The notes: generated by a model from the sequence alone, not told the origin. DNA of 64,000 bases from Vanilla planifolia (GCA_023846275.1 JAIUJO010000082.1:234001-298000); one strand, 5' to 3'. Positions 25,420 through 39,099 are shown, numbered from the stretch's first letter. Program-made: numbers and translations.

Positions 25420-28400
25420 ATTCAACTCATGTAGTGATGGAACATCAATTCTTGATAAATGCAAAGTTTTTATCAATATAGAGAAATTATAGCTTCCATA
25501 CATTTTTTCCAACTTAGAGGGCATGACATTTAAAATATGGAGTAATTTTCTTATTACTGTGGAGTTGAATTAAGCTATTTGAGGTTATTTCTATTTTTTA
25601 TAATACAAATATTATTTTTGTAAGATAAGTACTTCTACGTTTCAAAGTTACTATTCTTGTGTGTTGAAAATCATAACATAAAAATAGTTGAACAACAATA
25701 GATGATGTGTACTGCTCATCTTAGTGCGTTATTTTCTTAATACAACTTCAACAACTAATGGATCAAGAAAGTGAGCAACAAAGTAACATCCATCAGAATA
25801 TAGTATTATTATGATGTAAAACTTCTTCAAATCATAACATTATGTAAGGAAAAACAAGCTATCATTATAACATGCAATATATGGAAGCTTAGACAAGTTT
25901 GAAGGTTCATAAAGAATTTTAGACAACAGACTGATATGATCTATGTTGATTATGTTGTCATTCATTTACACTTTGTTATCATTAATACTATTCAACCTAT
26001 GATGTAGTATTATTGTAAAAAAATTTTTCTTAGTAGAATAGTTAGAATGAATATTCAAATATGAGCATAGGAAAAGCATCTCAACACTTATACTAAATAG
26101 ACTCAATCTTTGTTTATGTTGGATTAATATGATTGGCATCTTTGAATACAAACATACCATTTCAATGATATGTACTTGAACATCAGACATACGAAAATTG
26201 GGAAGAGCATAATAGGAACTTTGTCTCCGTACTGCAATCACATGCACGAAGCTTACCTACTTCCATAATTATAATGAATTCTCACCATTTTTGTTGAAGA
26301 CTTCAAGAACTTCTGTTTCACATTCCTATAGAATAGTTAGAAGCAAAATAAAATAGCATATAGGGCAATGTATAACACATTTATTAGATGAGTAAAAAAA
26401 GTGAATTATGCCAAATATTGTTTAAAGTCTTGTAAGAGAATGTCAAAGATATGAATTAAAATGATCTCAAGCTATTTATAAATAAGACAAACAAATTTTT
26501 ATTGTATCATAATCTTTTTTTACTAGAAATCCCTAATATGAAGAATAATGCCATATAACAAAAAAAATGATGAACAAAGGTGTGGCTCACCTACCAAATC
26601 CTTTTTTCTTATTTGAAGGGTTGTTATTATTAATTTAATATTTAAATCCAACGATATATGCACTCTTAGTGATAACATGGTCATTGTGGGGATTATAATT
26701 ACATTTAATTTCGTAATTTCATTCATTTTTTGGGGTGGCATAGCTAAAATCAATATAATGCCAAATGATTTATTAGATTTAGGACTAAAGGGATTAAGGG
26801 TATAGCCAAACATTATTAATGTAGCATAGGTATTAGGAACTCCTATAATAAGATTTATGATGGACGATAACAATGAAAAGGGTGACAATAATGCTGGAGA
26901 TAAAGTCAAATCATAATTTAGATATTAGATAATCAACTAAAATAACTAGATGTCAAACTATGCTTGTGTATTCTTTTAGATAAAGAAAACATTATTTCTA
27001 AAAATATAATGCCAATATTAAAAAATGATCTATCCATTAATTCCATTATAAGGCTTTAAAAAGACTGTAATTTTAAACATAAATTAAAAAGAAAAACTGA
27101 CTATACTACCACTCATTGAAAACATGCAAAAATTATATCGTAAGATAGGATGAAAATGTTATGGGGAACTTATATGAAACATTAAAAATCATATTTAATT
27201 CAAAAATATAACAAACTAATAACAACAAATAAAATTCAATTGTACAACTCAACTAATATTATAATTTAAGTTGCCTTACATCAATGAACATTATTAAGAG
27301 AAACTTTCTCATGTAGTGTTTTAAGTAAATCTATGTCAAACTTATTATTGGTTTTATGATCATGCAAAACAATTAAGTTAATTTTACATAACTGGTGGAA
27401 AAAAATATAATTAAAAATCTTATCAACAGTTCTATTGTTTTTTTTTCAATGGTTATTTTAAGTTATTAAAATAACCATTACGACTCAAAACCTCTACTTG
27501 TTGCGTTGCCACATTTCACTTTTCTTCTGTTATGTTTAACAATTTCCTACAAACCACATTATGTCTTCACATTATTTCAATTTGTACAAAGGCATGATGT
27601 TAGCACATTTGTTGTGTTCTTTTAAATTATTGTTGAGCAATAGTTTTTTAGCAAATCTACTCATGCACTCACTATCATCTATATGTCAAAATTATTATGC
27701 TTCGCATCAACCAAGTATCTCTCATAAGAGATAATTTTTAAAATGACTTCTCTCCTTTAACTCAGAAAAAATAATTAACATAGCAAAGTAAGTGCATCTT
27801 AACTACTTCAACATTAGTTGAAATTGAAAATGGCTTATGAGGGCGAAATCCTTTTCTTAGACCATTTCTAACTTATTTTGAAAGCAAAATTTGAAGACAA
27901 TTTTCATTAAAATTTTACTAAATTTTGATATTGTTGTCATAGCACTTGTAGCCTACTATTTTTATAATAGGTATATTTTTTGGAAGATTAGATTCTATTT
28001 TGTAACAAATTTTAACTAAAAAATATTTGCCCATTTTAAAGTTTTCTTCTGAAAACATTGGTCTTGAAAGATGTGAGCCCTTGCATTCAATATTCTAAAC
28101 ATGAGCATCTAAAATTATGAGTTAGTTACATGGGTTTTTATTGAAGTCAAATTATAAAAAGATTCATGCTGCACATTTATGTATTAAATTACTTAATTCA
28201 CTATCAAAATCTATTTCATTATTTTGTGCAATTTTTTAATATGTTTAAAATGAAATTTTTAAGAAGGTATAATTTTATTGACAAGAACTTTATTTTTTAT
28301 TCAGGATTGTCATAATTAAATTTACAAATATTAATCCTATTGTGCTTCTTAGACCCATTTCAATGAACCTTGATGAAGGGATTCATGTTTAAAAAAAACT

Positions 28401-31400
28401 TAAAAATATCCTATTGCTATTAACTATGGAAATTACGTATAATATTTTGTGTAATGGATTTATATAAGTACATTAATGTTATACTTTGAAAGAACATCGT
28501 TATGCTTACTAAGTGCTTGGCATTTTAATCATGTAAGTTCTATCACTTGGAATATCCATCTTACTATTCAACACATCATTTTTACATTTCATCAATGATA
28601 AATTCGAATGTGAATATTGAATTTCATTGATACAAATACAAACCTGAAGAACCTTCTAAAATTTATCCACTTAAGTTAACTATAAGTGAAACCCATCAAA
28701 ATCTCAATAAAGTCCTCTTAAGTATGATTCTTATTACAGTTATAAAACTTTTAAAGATTTTTTTTGGAGGGATATCCACTAAATTTTATCTTTCTTAAGC
28801 TTAATCTAATTATAGCATTGAAAGAAAAATATGTTGCATTTTGGTCACTCCAAAAAATGTTCTTGTCCATAATTTCAAATATAACACTAACCATAATGTT
28901 TATTTAACTATTTATATGGATTTATTTTTACAAAGCAATTAGCCAAATCTTCATAATAAAGGTTGAACTAGATGAAAGTTTTTAAGAGTATAAATACATA
29001 AAGTAATTTTTTAGTTTTGTTAACTAATATAAGAAAAGTTGTATCACAAGGTTAATAGTGATCATTTCTTAGTTCTTTTTACATTTGTAATATTTATTCT
29101 TTTGCAATCTTTTATGTATAAGGAATGTTTTTCATACATGAAGGTTAGCATTCTTATACATAGACTATTACTATTGACATTCTAAAAAACCTTAGGAATG
29201 AAAATTTGCAAAAATCTCTTCCTACATTTGCCTTCATTATTCTTGACTTCACCTTTATCCATAAGAAATGTTTGTCATACCTGTATGCATGATATATGTA
29301 TTTTATTAATGCAATGTTCAATTAATATTAATAAATTATATGTTCCATTATTTTTATAATTATTTATGTGAATTTTTTAATTATTTTAATGCATGCATAG
29401 TATTTTATGACAAATTGTACATAATATTTTGTTGGTTTTTAGATATTTTGTAGTGTCCACTATTTTTATTTTTTAACATAAAAAACTTTAGTTTTATTTA
29501 TATTTGGTAAAGCATGTTTTCTTGCCTCAATTTTTTGATATTGTGATGTGAATATATTTGTAATATTATATGTTTTGTGTTGTCATTTATTTTTGTTTTT
29601 TAATCTTGTTTCTTTATTTGTAATGATATGTAAATTACTTCTTTATTAGTTATTGGATTTGAGTGCTATATATGTCTACTAAATTAAATGATTTTGATGT
29701 AGTTTTTAGTATTCTATAAGTAAATTTGTTTTTCTTTTCGTAGTTTTATGTAAATTATTTTTTTGTAATTTCCTTCACAATATTGATTGTTGGATGTTTT
29801 GATATAACAATAGTTTTTGTTTCTCTGCTTGACAGATCCATTTATATTGATACATTCATGGACATGCCTAACTTGCAAAAAAATTTACAAAACGAATTTG
29901 TAAATAGATAAAATTTTCCAATTATTTTAATTATTTTAATTTCATTCTATTAATTATATTTAAGTCACATTTTAAATTTCCTCACATATTTCATATCTCA
30001 TAAATACAAAAAATATTATTTATTAATAAAGTATTAAACTTTTTTGTTGTTATTTAAAGATTAAATTTGTCTCAAAAATAAAAAATAAATAATATTTCAA
30101 TTTAAGTTAAAATATATAATTATCATGAAAATTATGATTTTCGAATTTTTAAAATATTCAAGGTAATTATTAATTGCTAGAGAAAATGAATTTTTAATAA
30201 TAAATTAATGAAAAATATGTTAGCACAATCAAAGTTGCACATAGCCTCATTAACAAAATTGAAGAGTAATAAGTCATATTACTTATAATATTTTCATTAA
30301 ACTGAAGATTGATGACAAAAAAAAATATAACCACTATATATTAGCTAAAATGTTAGTGAATTTTAAAGTAATAATGAAAAAACTATGTAGATAAGTTATT
30401 TTTTAATTCTATGATATTTTAAAAATATTTTGTGAGTGCCTAAAATTTTGAAATATTTATTAAAATAAAATAATTTGAAAAATTAAAAAAAATATAATAC
30501 AATATTTAAAAATAAAAAATATTGGATGAAAACTAGTGATAGATTAGCATAGTAATAAAAAAAGATTGTTTTATTAAAAATAGGAAAAAAAATGCTAATC
30601 ATATTGAACAAGAAAAATGTTTAGAAAGCTATAAATTAAATATCATATTGTAAATAGTAAATAAATATCATTTAAATAAAAATTTTGCAAAATAAGAAAT
30701 TGCAAAATATTCATGAAATAAGTATAGCTCAACTTTAAAATAACCTGTATAATATAATAAAAAAATTTAGTTATCTAAATCAAGACAAACTTTCTAATAT
30801 AAAAAAAAGAATTACTAAATAACAAAAAAATGAATTAAATATTTGTCACCAAATGCATTAAAAATGAACAAAAATTTCCCTTGTAATCTAATGGTTTCAA
30901 ACCTTTTAACAAAAATGTGATTTAAAAAATAATTTAATATTCAAAAGTTTAATCATTATGTTCAATATATTAAGTAGTTACAGAAAAATGTCAATGAAGA
31001 GAAGACTAACAAAATAAAATAATAATGAAAATAACATTAAAAATAGTTAAAGCTATAAAACATTACGCAAGTGTTTAATAAAAATATCTAAAAAATTTAT
31101 AAATATATTATATGCATTGTGAAAGGATAATTCTTTTCTCATTTTAAAAATTAAATATTAAAATATTACTTGTAGTCATAAATATTTTCAATTAGTGCAG
31201 AAGTCAAAATGGCATTTTATAAAAAAAGAAGTCATAGATGTTAGAGCGATTTACCACATGAATAATAATTATTTAAAAATATAACTTCAAAAGCTTCTAA
31301 AAATATAAAAACATATAAAAAGTTATATTATGAACCTTAAAAAATAACTATAAGTAATTATTATATTAAAAAATAAATTCGAAGAAAAACATTAAAACAA

Positions 31401-33200
31401 ATAAAAAATAATTTAATTTATATAAAATTTTGAAATTATTTTCATCATTGTTTTAAAACTAAATTTTTAAAAAATATTTTAATACTGAATATATAAAAAG
31501 AAAAAATTTTAATGACTTAAAACATTTAGATTGTTGATCCAAGTTAAACAATTTAAGAAATTAAATATGTGAGTAAAAATGAGAAAATATAAATTAAAAA
31601 ATATGCTTAAAAAAATATAAAAAAATTGACAATTAAATACTTAATTTATTAGAAACTATTTGAAACTTAATTATCAAAATTATCCTCCATAAAAAAATGA
31701 AAAAAAAATTTATAAATAGGAAAAAAAATTAATTTATAATAAAATAGTTAAAAGAATGCATATTGCAAATAAAAAAAATATACAAATGTAACTAATAAGT
31801 ACAACGAACTTGTCTGCAATGAAGCTTAAAAAAGGCCTAAGATCGTCAAAATCATTTTTACATTGATTTTTGATTAATTTTTGTTGGGATGGAAGTGTTG
31901 TAAAAAGTATATTAATTATTTTATTTTTTTAATTCCACAATGAGAAAGAAAATCATTGAAGATTTTAAATTAAAAAATAATGGAAAATAGAACATAATTT
32001 CAATATTCTTGTGCAAATGCAAAATTCAAATTAATGAGCAAAATTAAAAAACTTAATTATTAAGGTTGTAAAATATTTTTACAAAATAAATTGAACATGT
32101 ATTACAAATTAAACAAATTCATTTAGTGACATAACTATGAAAATATACTTGTTGAAAAACTTTTAAAATTAATAACATTGCTAAGCTAATTAAATATTTG
32201 AAATCATAGTTCATATTACAAACATTTTAACTAAAATTTATAGTAATCATTTTAACAAACAAATCAACACGCATACCATGATATGCAAATGCATATGATA
32301 AAAATACTAGCATAATAAAAAAAATTATTAAGTATAAAACAAAATACTTTTGTTATTGAAAGTTTTTATTAAAACACATAAAAGACGAATGTTTAACATT
32401 AACTAAAAATTATAACAAAATAAAGAAAATCATTATGTAGACAATTTAGTAAATTAATTTAAAATTTTTTTATTATGTTTCTACATGATCTCAACTAAAA
32501 ACATCTTTGATAATATAAGCTTGGTAAGTGCTTTATAAATAATGGGTTTAAAAAAAAAAAATTTTAATGGAAATCATTAATGAAAAAATTTATATTATAA
32601 AATGATAAATATCACATAAAATAAAATTCATTGTTGATATAAATGGATAAATATTTACATATTAAAAAATTATTATCATAACTAAACATCAAAAATATTC
32701 AAAACAATGTTTAAAAAAATTAAACAATTAATTATCAGAAAATACAAAAGAATAGAAACTATGCACGTCAAAGTAAAATATACCTAATTGCAAAAATACA
32801 AAATTATAATGATAACTTAATAAAAACCTTTAATATATAGACAACATAATGGTAATAAATCTTGTCTATGATATCAATTTACCAAATATTAATGTGTGTT
32901 TCAAGTTTATTTTAAAAAGGATAAAAAATTGGGATGCCAAAAATATTACAATTACTCTGTTACCCTTCAAATTAGTTAACTCTTTTAATACTTTAAGAAT
33001 AGAGGATGGCTTGATTAAAATAAAAATTAGAATAGATATTTTAAAAAATATTCATAAAATATTTATAAATCTTGTTTTTCTAAGATTTATACATAATTAT
33101 CTAATTAAAAATGCAAATTATTTAAGGAATATAAAAAAATTCAATCTACATTTTCATCTTGAAATAATCATTGAGTAGAAATCTATTAAGTTAGACATAC
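25420..33200. other. No recognised gene; two unassigned open frames
   Basis: The stretch up to 29.3 kb is moderately AT-rich; from 29.3 to 33.2 kb it is an extreme AT desert. A 128-codon frame on the minus strand at 26523-26909 is long for this composition and has several hydrophobic stretches, but I recognise no domain. A 109-codon frame at 32849-33178 (+) is rich in Ile, Asn and Lys, and ends about 500 bp before copia RT sequence begins on the other strand. Both may be chance or remnants. Nothing else could be supported. Confidence 0.4.
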
Positions 33201-33779
33201 TAGGATCATTATTCCTGTCACAAATCAAACAAGTATCTATTAAGCTAATGTAGATGATTTTGATGAGGATAATATTGAAAGAAAATCCAATTATTCAACA
33301 TATAATTCCTCCTAAAAAAACATTTATGATGGTTCTCTTAACATTCATTTGGTATAGTTCAAATACCATGTCATAAGAAAAAGCAAATAAAGACCATGTT
33401 GCCTTCAACCTTACGATTAATTCAAGTGTCCCATCTAAGTTTATCCTTTACAATTGATTAGTACACTTTTACACTAGCCTTTCTATTGTTTAAATGATAA
33501 CCACATGATTATTTTGTATTCATTTTTTAATACAAATTTTTTATTACTATATTATGGAGATATATCCTACCTAATAATTACAAAGCATTCATTCTAACAA
33601 ACAAGTTAATGCAACATAAATAATTTCATTTTAAATATATGGATAGGTTTGTACTCAAAAAAATAGGTGGCTTAGAATTAAATCACTAAGATGATTTTTA
33701 TTGTATACTAAATCCTTTGATGCAACCATATTTCTTTTTTTGAAATTTTAACATATCATTTGTAAGATTTATTAAGATA

Positions 33780-34060
33780 CAAGAATGTCTTTCTCATATT
33801 TCTTAACTTTCAATCCAAGAAAATAGGCAAAATCACCCATTATGTCAAACTCAAATCCTACACAAGTAAGCTTTCTAGTTCATTCACATCAATCAAGTTA
33901 TGTTGATCCAAAGATGATATTATTTGCATAATATTACACTTGTAGATGTTCATCAGTGCAGTTCTTTTTAAGCAAAGTCCTATATAAATTCCCTTCTTAA
34001 AATACTATTTGAGAAGAAATCTACAAAGTTTATCATACCATAAACTGTTTTTGTCTTCCA
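33780..34060 (-). pseudogene. Copia RT core, YVDD changed to YANN
   Basis: The minus strand reads WYDKLCRFLL, then YYANNIIFGST, and 3' of it FEFDIMGDFAYFLGLKVKK and DILVS. This is the copia RT block 'WY.kL..fLl', 'iYVDDIIFGST', 'FEMSMMGEL.fFLGLqvkQ..GifiSQ'. The two catalytic Asp codons are AAT AAT (complement of 33919-33924) where GAT GAT is expected. Frameshifts separate the blocks, but spacing is close to normal. The segment joins directly to the integrase tail at 34060 (DDVEDMDDF then KLEDK), as in intact copia polyproteins. Confidence 0.85.
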
Positions 34061-34800
34061 ATTTTTTTTGAAAGTCATCCATGTCTTCCACATCATCTAG
34101 TTCTTTATGTATATATTCATTAAACACAACTTGAGTAGATTCTATTACAACTAAGTTTTCGTTGTTAAACTTCTTATAGGTTTATATGTTTGAAGAATGT
34201 TGTAAAGAGATAGGCTTCATTAACATGGTTTTTAATCTCCAATTTCTATCCTACCATCGGATGTAACACTTCCATCCAAAAAATCTTATGTTTTACTTTT
34301 CAAGCTTCTTGTTATTCCAAATTAATATAGTATCTTATTCAGAATTTGTGTGATAATAAATTTATTCAGACATTCAGAAACATAGAACATCTTGAATTAT
34401 TACGACATTATGGATTGGAGATCCTATACTAGCAAAAGAAAAGCAATAGAAGCTGACAATGCTTTAAGAGGAGGGCAGCATCATTGGATTCATAACATTG
34501 AAGAAGCCCAACTAACTATTTAAACACATAATTAAGAGATAAATGTTATATCTATAACAAATAGAAATAATATTACTATATTGGTAATTGTTACATATTG
34601 ATATCTAGACATTGTTGTACTAAACTAGCATGATAATACGTGTAAGAATAAAACAAATATATTTTTAGGTTTATATGAACTAAATGAGAATGACATTTTG
34701 TATCACGACAGTACATATTTTGCCTATTATGAGAAAAATTTTGGCAAAATAATAAGTAAAATATATGTTGATAATGATAATATTATATCCTTATTTTCCT
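34060..34800 (-). repeat. Tandem duplication unit A (copia integrase end)
   Basis: This unit aligns with 34803-35540 in the same orientation at a shift of about 735-746. Shared anchors include 'cacttccatccaaaaa' (34269 and 35028), 'cttcttgttattccaaa' (34307 and 35065), 'tgatgataaatctattc' against 'tgataataaatttattc', and 'atatatgttg' (34761 and 35495). On the minus strand its coding part reads FFGWKC, then FNNENLVVIESTQVVFNEY, which is the copia integrase end 'FGCKC' and 'FN..TLVVEES.HV.FDE'. This copy is the one continuous with the RT. Units A and B abut at about 34803. Confidence 0.75.
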
Positions 34801-34802
34801 TT

Positions 34803-35540
34803 TTGTTTGTCTTCTAATTTTATTTTTCCAAAATCTTTCATGTGTTCTAAATGTACCAATTTGCTTTGATGTATAATTCCATCAAACATCGCTTGAATGG
34901 ATTACTTTACAACTAAGGTTCCCTGTTAAATGGTTTATCGGTCTATTTGTTTGTAGATTATAAAAAAGAGATAGCATCCATTAACTTGGTATCTAATCTC
35001 CAGTTCATATCTTACTTATTCATGCAACACTTCCATCCAAAAATTCTAAAGTTTTCATAGTTGGTCTTCTTGTTATTCCAAAATTCATTGAACATCTTAT
35101 TTATAATTTGTTTGATGATAAATCTATTCAAACATTAAGATAAATATAATAGCTCAAATTATTTAGGCATTGTGGTTTAGAGATCCTAGATCACCATGCA
35201 AAAATTAAAAGTATATACAAATTTGTAAGGAGTAAAAAATTTTATCATGTATAACATAGATGAAGCTCAGTTAAATATTTTTATAGACAATTAAGAGATA
35301 TATGCTATATCAATAAAAAATTGAAGGAACTTTGTTATTGGTCATTACAACACATTGACAGTAAGAACTTGTCCTAAACAACCATGATGATACGTGGAAG
35401 ATTAAAACCAATATATTTGTAAGTTTTAAAATGAGTTTCTCTACCCAAAAATTTAATTTTATTCAAGAAATTTTTTTCATAAAAGACAAGTCAAATATAT
35501 GTTGTTTAATAATATGGCTTATGTGGTATGGAAAATAGTA
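34803..35540 (-). repeat. Tandem duplication unit B (copia integrase end)
   Basis: The second copy of the integrase end, upstream of unit A in the element's own direction. The minus strand reads CLNRFIIKQIINKMFNEFWN, then NFRIFGWKCCMNK, then LDTKLMDAISF. These match the copia 'LNR..i......TPYE.w.g.kp....RvFGckcy', and share the unusual Trp of FGWKC with unit A, supporting duplication after divergence from the family consensus. The RT does not follow this copy; unit A begins instead. It may be an internal duplication or a nested insertion of a close relative. Confidence 0.75.
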
Positions 35541-37170
35541 TATTACATAGGAGTCCCAAACTTTTATCAGACTTTTGGAAATTATTTCTTGATCCTTTGA
35601 TACTCGAATAACATCTATTATAACATTATAGGATAAAAATAAAATTCAATGCAATAGAATATTAAAAAAACTTAAGTATATGTTAAGACTATGAAAATTA
35701 TGTTATCACTACAACTAGAATAAGCATTTCATTTTTGATTAATTTTCCTAAAACAATAATTATTACTCTAGCATAGAGATGATACCAAACCTAATATTAT
35801 ATAATACAAAGCAATAATGATTTTTTATTTGTATGAACAAACTAATAATATCCTAATTGATGTATATTTATGATTTTATATTCTATTAAGAAAATTTAAA
35901 TAATCAAAACAAGAATTCAAAAGGAATAGATTTACCTCACAAAAAGTATGATAAAAAAATTAAGAAAGTGGGCTTTTTGAAAGAAGATTATGTATTTTTA
36001 AGGGCAAAATCTATGAAATGCTTTACAATGTTTGGAAAAATAGAATATCTAAAGACAAGACATTATGTGCTTTCATAGGTTATTGAAATAAATTGTTCCA
36101 TTACTTACAAGTTAGTTGTGATTATCATTGTTGTAGCACATCATGTATTTTTTCAATCAATTCTAATAAAACCTTTTGCTAATGGTACTTTTATATGTAA
36201 ATATCACCAAAGCAACATGCTGTTACATCCTAAATTATTTCATGAGGAAATGACAATGGCTTTCTTAACAAGTTAAATAACAAAATAACGAAAAAGAGCA
36301 TCCCATAGACAAGTTATCCTAACTTGTAGCTACTTGGAAAGTAAAGGGAGAGATGCCTTGGAGTCATCCCAACATTTTTTAAATTTGAATGATTAAATTC
36401 CTATATGCAGGAATGCTTACAAAATAACCAAAAGCCTTCAATAATTATTTAATGTTCGTTTAAATAATGTAAGAGAATTTTAAATTTTATTTTGAATGTC
36501 AATAAATGAATTTCTAGATGGAAATTTTTACATAAGATGATAAAGGATATTGTTTGAAAGAACTAATAATATGGAGGGGAAGTCAAATATCATAGAAAAA
36601 GATGAAAAGGAACCTGAAATATCTTCTACATGAATTGGAAGAGGATGTGTCATAAGAAGAAATGCCAAAACATATAAAAAATTTCATTAATTTACTTCTA
36701 AGGGAATTTTTAAAGAAAAATAATAAGAGTACCAAACTAAAAAAATATGAATTTTTTTTTACTTCAATTGTTTTTTGGATGTCTTTTGCAATAGAATATT
36801 TAAGAAGTGCAAATTTTTATATGATTTTTATTCCAAGGGTTTTCTAACAAGCAAAAGATAAGAATATCTAGAGGAATGCAATCGATAACAAAGATACTAT
36901 AGGATAGGAGTGAAAAGAAAATTATTTGCAAGGTTAAAAAAATGGACACAAATTAGATAATCATGGATTCATTATGAAAGATTAAACCTATAATTTTAAG
37001 TTGAGACCAAATGATTCCATAAATAGATTGAATGGTCAAAAAATATTATAGAATCGAGATAGTGTCACAATTAAGTGTTGGTCAGTAGTTTGATGATCAT
37101 TTCAAGGAGTATTTGATGGCTAATCTATTGTGTTTTTGACCATTAGTTTATGTTTTTTTATGATAAAAAT
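35540..37170. other. No recognised gene
   Basis: Moderately AT-rich. A 61-codon frame at 36662-36847 (+) is unassigned. If the copia element at 38.5-40.8 kb had a long 3' LTR it could extend into this stretch, but I found no matching sequence on the other side. Confidence 0.35.
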
Positions 37171-38100
37171 CTTAAGTATTACTAATGAATTTTCTAGCAG
37201 AGTAGTGTGCAATATTATGTTAAGGTCTCAAAGATTGGTTCATATTTATTAGCCATTTCATGAATAAAGGATGAACGTACGTAGAAAAAATTTGATCATA
37301 GGAATTAGAAAGTCAAGAAATTTTTTTTTCAAATGTTACTTTCAAATAGCTTAAAATTTTTTTTCAAAGAGGACAAATGTAATGCCTCAATTTGTGGCAA
37401 AGGAATTAGCTATTATGTGGGATTGACAAGTGCCATTGGCTCCAATCTATGAGCATCTAAACTATTATATCTAAGACTATAATGGTCAATGAGTTCTTCA
37501 TGGTTAAATGAAAGTAGAGTAGATCTTGGACAATTGACCAATAAAATACGGTCTTAATCATCCAATTTATCATTGGAAAAGATGAGAAATATATTTCTCA
37601 TTCATAAGATTCAAATATAATGAAAACCGAGTTATCTAATTAAAAAAAATATTTCAAAGAACAAAAATAATAAATAATTTTCAATGAAGTCAAACGTGAT
37701 CTTGGTTACCAAATTTAAATCTAGGATCAAGTGCTCATAGTTGATGAAGCATTTATTGTCCAATCAAAGATCAATTGGTGAGAAATAGAGTGCATTTTTG
37801 GCACTGTTAAATGAAAGTTAGTCCCATAATGTTGAAAAAGAAATGCAATTTGCTCTTTATAATACACTTCATGGGCCTATAAATAATTTACTGACAAAAT
37901 TTTATTTAAGATGCACCATAACTGATTTGTTGGCTTATTTTCAACTAGTCTTTTATCTCGATGCTACTTGGCCATGTTGGACTTGGTTGGGCCAAGCACT
38001 TTGTGGAAAGTTTAGTACTTATATAAAATTTGACAAAGATATATTACATAAATTTAATAAAAAGGATTGAGCAAAAAATGAAATCCCATAAGTCTCTTAA
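37170..38100. repeat. Direct repeat R2, left copy (LTR-like)
   Basis: Aligns with 41440-42590 in the same orientation. Anchors are 'tagccatttcatgaataa' (37250) against 'tagtcatttcatgaataa' (41517), 'aaggaattagctat' against 'atggaattagccat', 'catagttgatgaagcattta' against 'tatagtagatgaaacattta', 'tcgatgctacttggc' against 'acgatgcttcgaggc', and 'atttaataaaaaggattgag' against 'atttaataaaagaaaggatt'. The left copy lacks about 130 bp present in the right one after 37890. TATAAATA on the plus strand (37878-37885) is promoter-like. The composition and phrases such as 'ggatcaag' and 'catccaat' resemble plant LTRs. Confidence 0.7.
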
Positions 38101-38520
38101 AGCAAGATAAGGATGAACAACTCAAATGCTTAAAATATGATGACAAAGTGAGTTGAATGGAGATGTAACTCATAATCAATGAGGTAAAACTCTATTTTAT
38201 AAAAACAATGTAAAGCATTTCAAAGATGATCTGTGTATCGTTAACCCTTGAAGCTTTCTAGACACTTAAAGTTATTTTTGGTGACCATTAATTCACCATA
38301 TTCAATAGTGTTAGGCTTGATCACTAAAACTAAAGCCGACTCACAATAAAAAAATCCATTATAATAAAACATTAAACATTAACAGCTTGACTCTTCAAAC
38401 ACATGGCTGACTTAATAGTCTCTTCCTTTTGATGACTATAAGATATTAATTTTTAGATAAAAATATATTAAGAATTACACATGTAATATTATGATAAGTG
38501 GTAATAAAAATGCAATGTTC

Positions 38521-38534
38521 TTGCTCCCACTTAA
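38521..38534 (-). other. Polypurine tract, copia 3' end
   Basis: The minus strand reads TTAAGTGGGAGCAA, very like the 'CAAGTGGGAGA' tract that precedes the 3' LTR in many plant copia elements. It lies about 115 bp after the RNase H frame ends, the expected place. It primes plus-strand DNA synthesis in a live element. Confidence 0.55.
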
Positions 38535-38649
38535 TTCATTCTCTCCCGTACTACATTTGCCTTCTCACTTATTTAGATGACGATAATTGCCCCTATTTAA
38601 TATTAAGAAAAGGATGGTATAATTTATAAAATTTTTATTACACCTAATT

Positions 38650-38962
38650 GTTGTCCTATTGCTTGTGATTGATCGGTAGAAAAAAAATTTGTAAATATGT
38701 ATATAAATTCTTTTTTGGTAAGGACATATGCAAATTTTCATATGGTTTTAACTACTTCATCACTAATAAAGTGGTATCTTATACTATGTATTTGCTCTTG
38801 TAATGATGAATTTACGTCTTTGATAAAGCCAAGGAATTTGTATTATCAATTCTAATGGGAATATGCAAGAGATCTAAACCATAATCTTGAAATTACTGTC
38901 TCAAACATGACACAATATTTGGTCACTATATACTCAACTTCATAAAATATCGCTTTTATTTT
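38650..38962 (-). pseudogene. Copia RNase H
   Basis: Minus-strand blocks: AIFYEVEYIVTKYCV, matching 'a.ss.EAEYiA...c'; then SIRYHFISDEVVK, matching 'dIRYHFIRE.V..G'; then FAYVLTKKEFIYIFTNFF, matching 'l.yvpT.eQ.ADIFTKPL'. Between them a second frame carries NTNSLALSK, corresponding to 'DN.SAI.LaKnPv'. Spacing between the blocks is near normal. The catalytic Glu of EAEY is kept as VEY. This is the C-terminal enzyme of copia pol, degrading the RNA template. Confidence 0.8.
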
Positions 38963-39099
38963 CCTTATTTCTATGCATAATTGCAAAGTGCATTACTTTT
39001 AACTGATGAACATCTCAAAATACTACATTTCTACAAAAAGATTATGAAGACAACTTATTTTAAATTCTATATTACCTTACTTTAGGTACCCAAACAAGC

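Larger units (their letters stand above)
22960..25420 (+). mobile_element. L1-type LINE remnant (RT plus RNase H)
   Basis: Plus-strand domains occur in the correct order for ORF2 of a plant L1-like LINE: RT N-terminus (22960-23110), RT core with the GSPS and FADD-equivalent motifs (23418-23830), the post-catalytic 'W....LS..G...L.K..LSSIP.Y' region (23955-24330), and a C-terminal RNase H (25040-25415). All are broken by stops and frame changes. The endonuclease and ORF1 were not found upstream, so it is probably 5'-truncated as is usual for LINEs, or too decayed there. No poly(A) tail is distinguishable in this AT-rich setting. Confidence 0.85.
33700..35540 (-). mobile_element. Ty1/copia pol fragment with internal tandem duplication
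   Basis: Reading the minus strand from 35540 down gives an integrase C-terminal block, the same block again, and then the RT core. The order INT then RT is diagnostic of Ty1/copia rather than Ty3/gypsy. No gag, 5' integrase core, RNase H or LTRs could be assigned around it. The open, stop-poor blocks still read clearly, so this is a moderately decayed element sitting between AT deserts. Confidence 0.8.
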
